From: an uncultured Clostridia bacterium
GTDB lineage: Bacteria > Bacillota > Clostridia > Oscillospirales > CAG-272
Length of the DNA: 5,959 nt
Reading direction: 5' to 3'
NCBI GenBank assembly: GCA_904502055.1
Contig: CAJGDZ010000106.1
Location: 1-5,959, forward strand
Part shown: positions 5,897 through 5,959 of the stretch, piece by piece
How positions within the stretch are numbered: the first letter of the stretch is position 1
Layout of the letters: every line of letters starts with the position of its first letter
Notes under the pieces: generated by a model
The model's database searches: none
The model's input: only the letters and a program-made list of their open reading frames with translations
Told to the model about the DNA's origin: nothing
Program-made: the position numbers and the translations under genes

Positions 5897-5959
5897 TTAC
5901 GCGGCGTGAGATCTCTTGAACTTGCGACCGAACAGGTCCATGGTAATCATGGCACCCAG
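5897..5959 (-). CDS. 3' end of a leftward gene entering from the right edge (partial)
   Basis: An open frame runs from the right edge to a TAA at 5897-5899, giving 20 residues that end in MDLFGRKFKRSHAA. The basic C-terminus carries no recognisable motif. In-frame ATG codons at 5950 and 5941 mean it could also be a very short separate gene, but neither has a visible ribosome binding site within the window. Its close spacing to the next ribosome binding site suggests an operon with the 42-residue peptide. Confidence 0.45.
   Translation of the reverse strand: MGAMITMDLFGRKFKRSHAA

Larger units (their letters stand above)
1..5959. mobile_element. Part of an integrative element (IME, phage satellite or prophage), ends not seen
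   Basis: A D5-type helicase and a large serine recombinase in one operon, with a palindromic operator and a divergent helix-turn-helix gene, form the replication and integration module typical of integrated elements. No attachment site, relaxase, terminase or capsid gene is in the window, so the class cannot be decided. The attachment site would be expected beyond the 3' end of the recombinase, left of the window. Confidence 0.6.

Noticed and set aside
1..5959. CRISPR array, tRNA or rRNA genes
   Set aside because: No regularly spaced repeats and no tRNA-like or rRNA-like sequence were noticed on either strand.

Overview
The window looks like part of an integrative mobile element (an integrative mobilizable element, phage satellite or prophage remnant) in a fairly GC-rich Firmicute, probably a gut Clostridia-type bacterium. 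The evidence is the strong AGGAGG-type ribosome binding sites, a large serine recombinase of the kind common in clostridial elements, and a D5/P4-type SF3 helicase. Host and element class are inferred; no integration ends are visible.

Left part (1-3022, minus strand, GC-rich): a compact leftward cassette. A 613-residue D5-like helicase (1181-3022) is followed by a 47-residue unknown protein (1026-1169), whose ribosome binding site overlaps the helicase stop codon. Next comes a large serine recombinase (start at 976) that runs off the left edge. The arrangement suggests one transcript carrying replication and integration/excision functions.

Divergent region (3023-3196): a good leftward promoter (TTGCGC, 16 bp, TGG-TACAAT) with a perfect 22-bp palindrome over its predicted start point. 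This looks like an operator controlling the helicase-recombinase operon, and possibly the divergent gene too.

Middle part (3197-5608, plus strand, clearly AT-rich): one 803-residue protein with an N-terminal XRE-like helix-turn-helix domain, then more than 600 residues I do not recognise. Its base composition differs sharply from both sides (21 of 60 G/C at 3781-3840 against 38 of 60 at 1621-1680). It is either the element's own very large regulator or a separately acquired cargo gene, and it is the best candidate here for something undescribed.

Right part (5609-5959): a convergent intergenic region with a 12-bp-stem hairpin and short CCGGCAGA repeats. Then come two leftward genes of GC-rich type: a 42-residue putative membrane peptide (5741-5869) and the last codons of a gene entering from the right (5897-5959). 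The AT-rich gene therefore sits between two leftward GC-rich modules.
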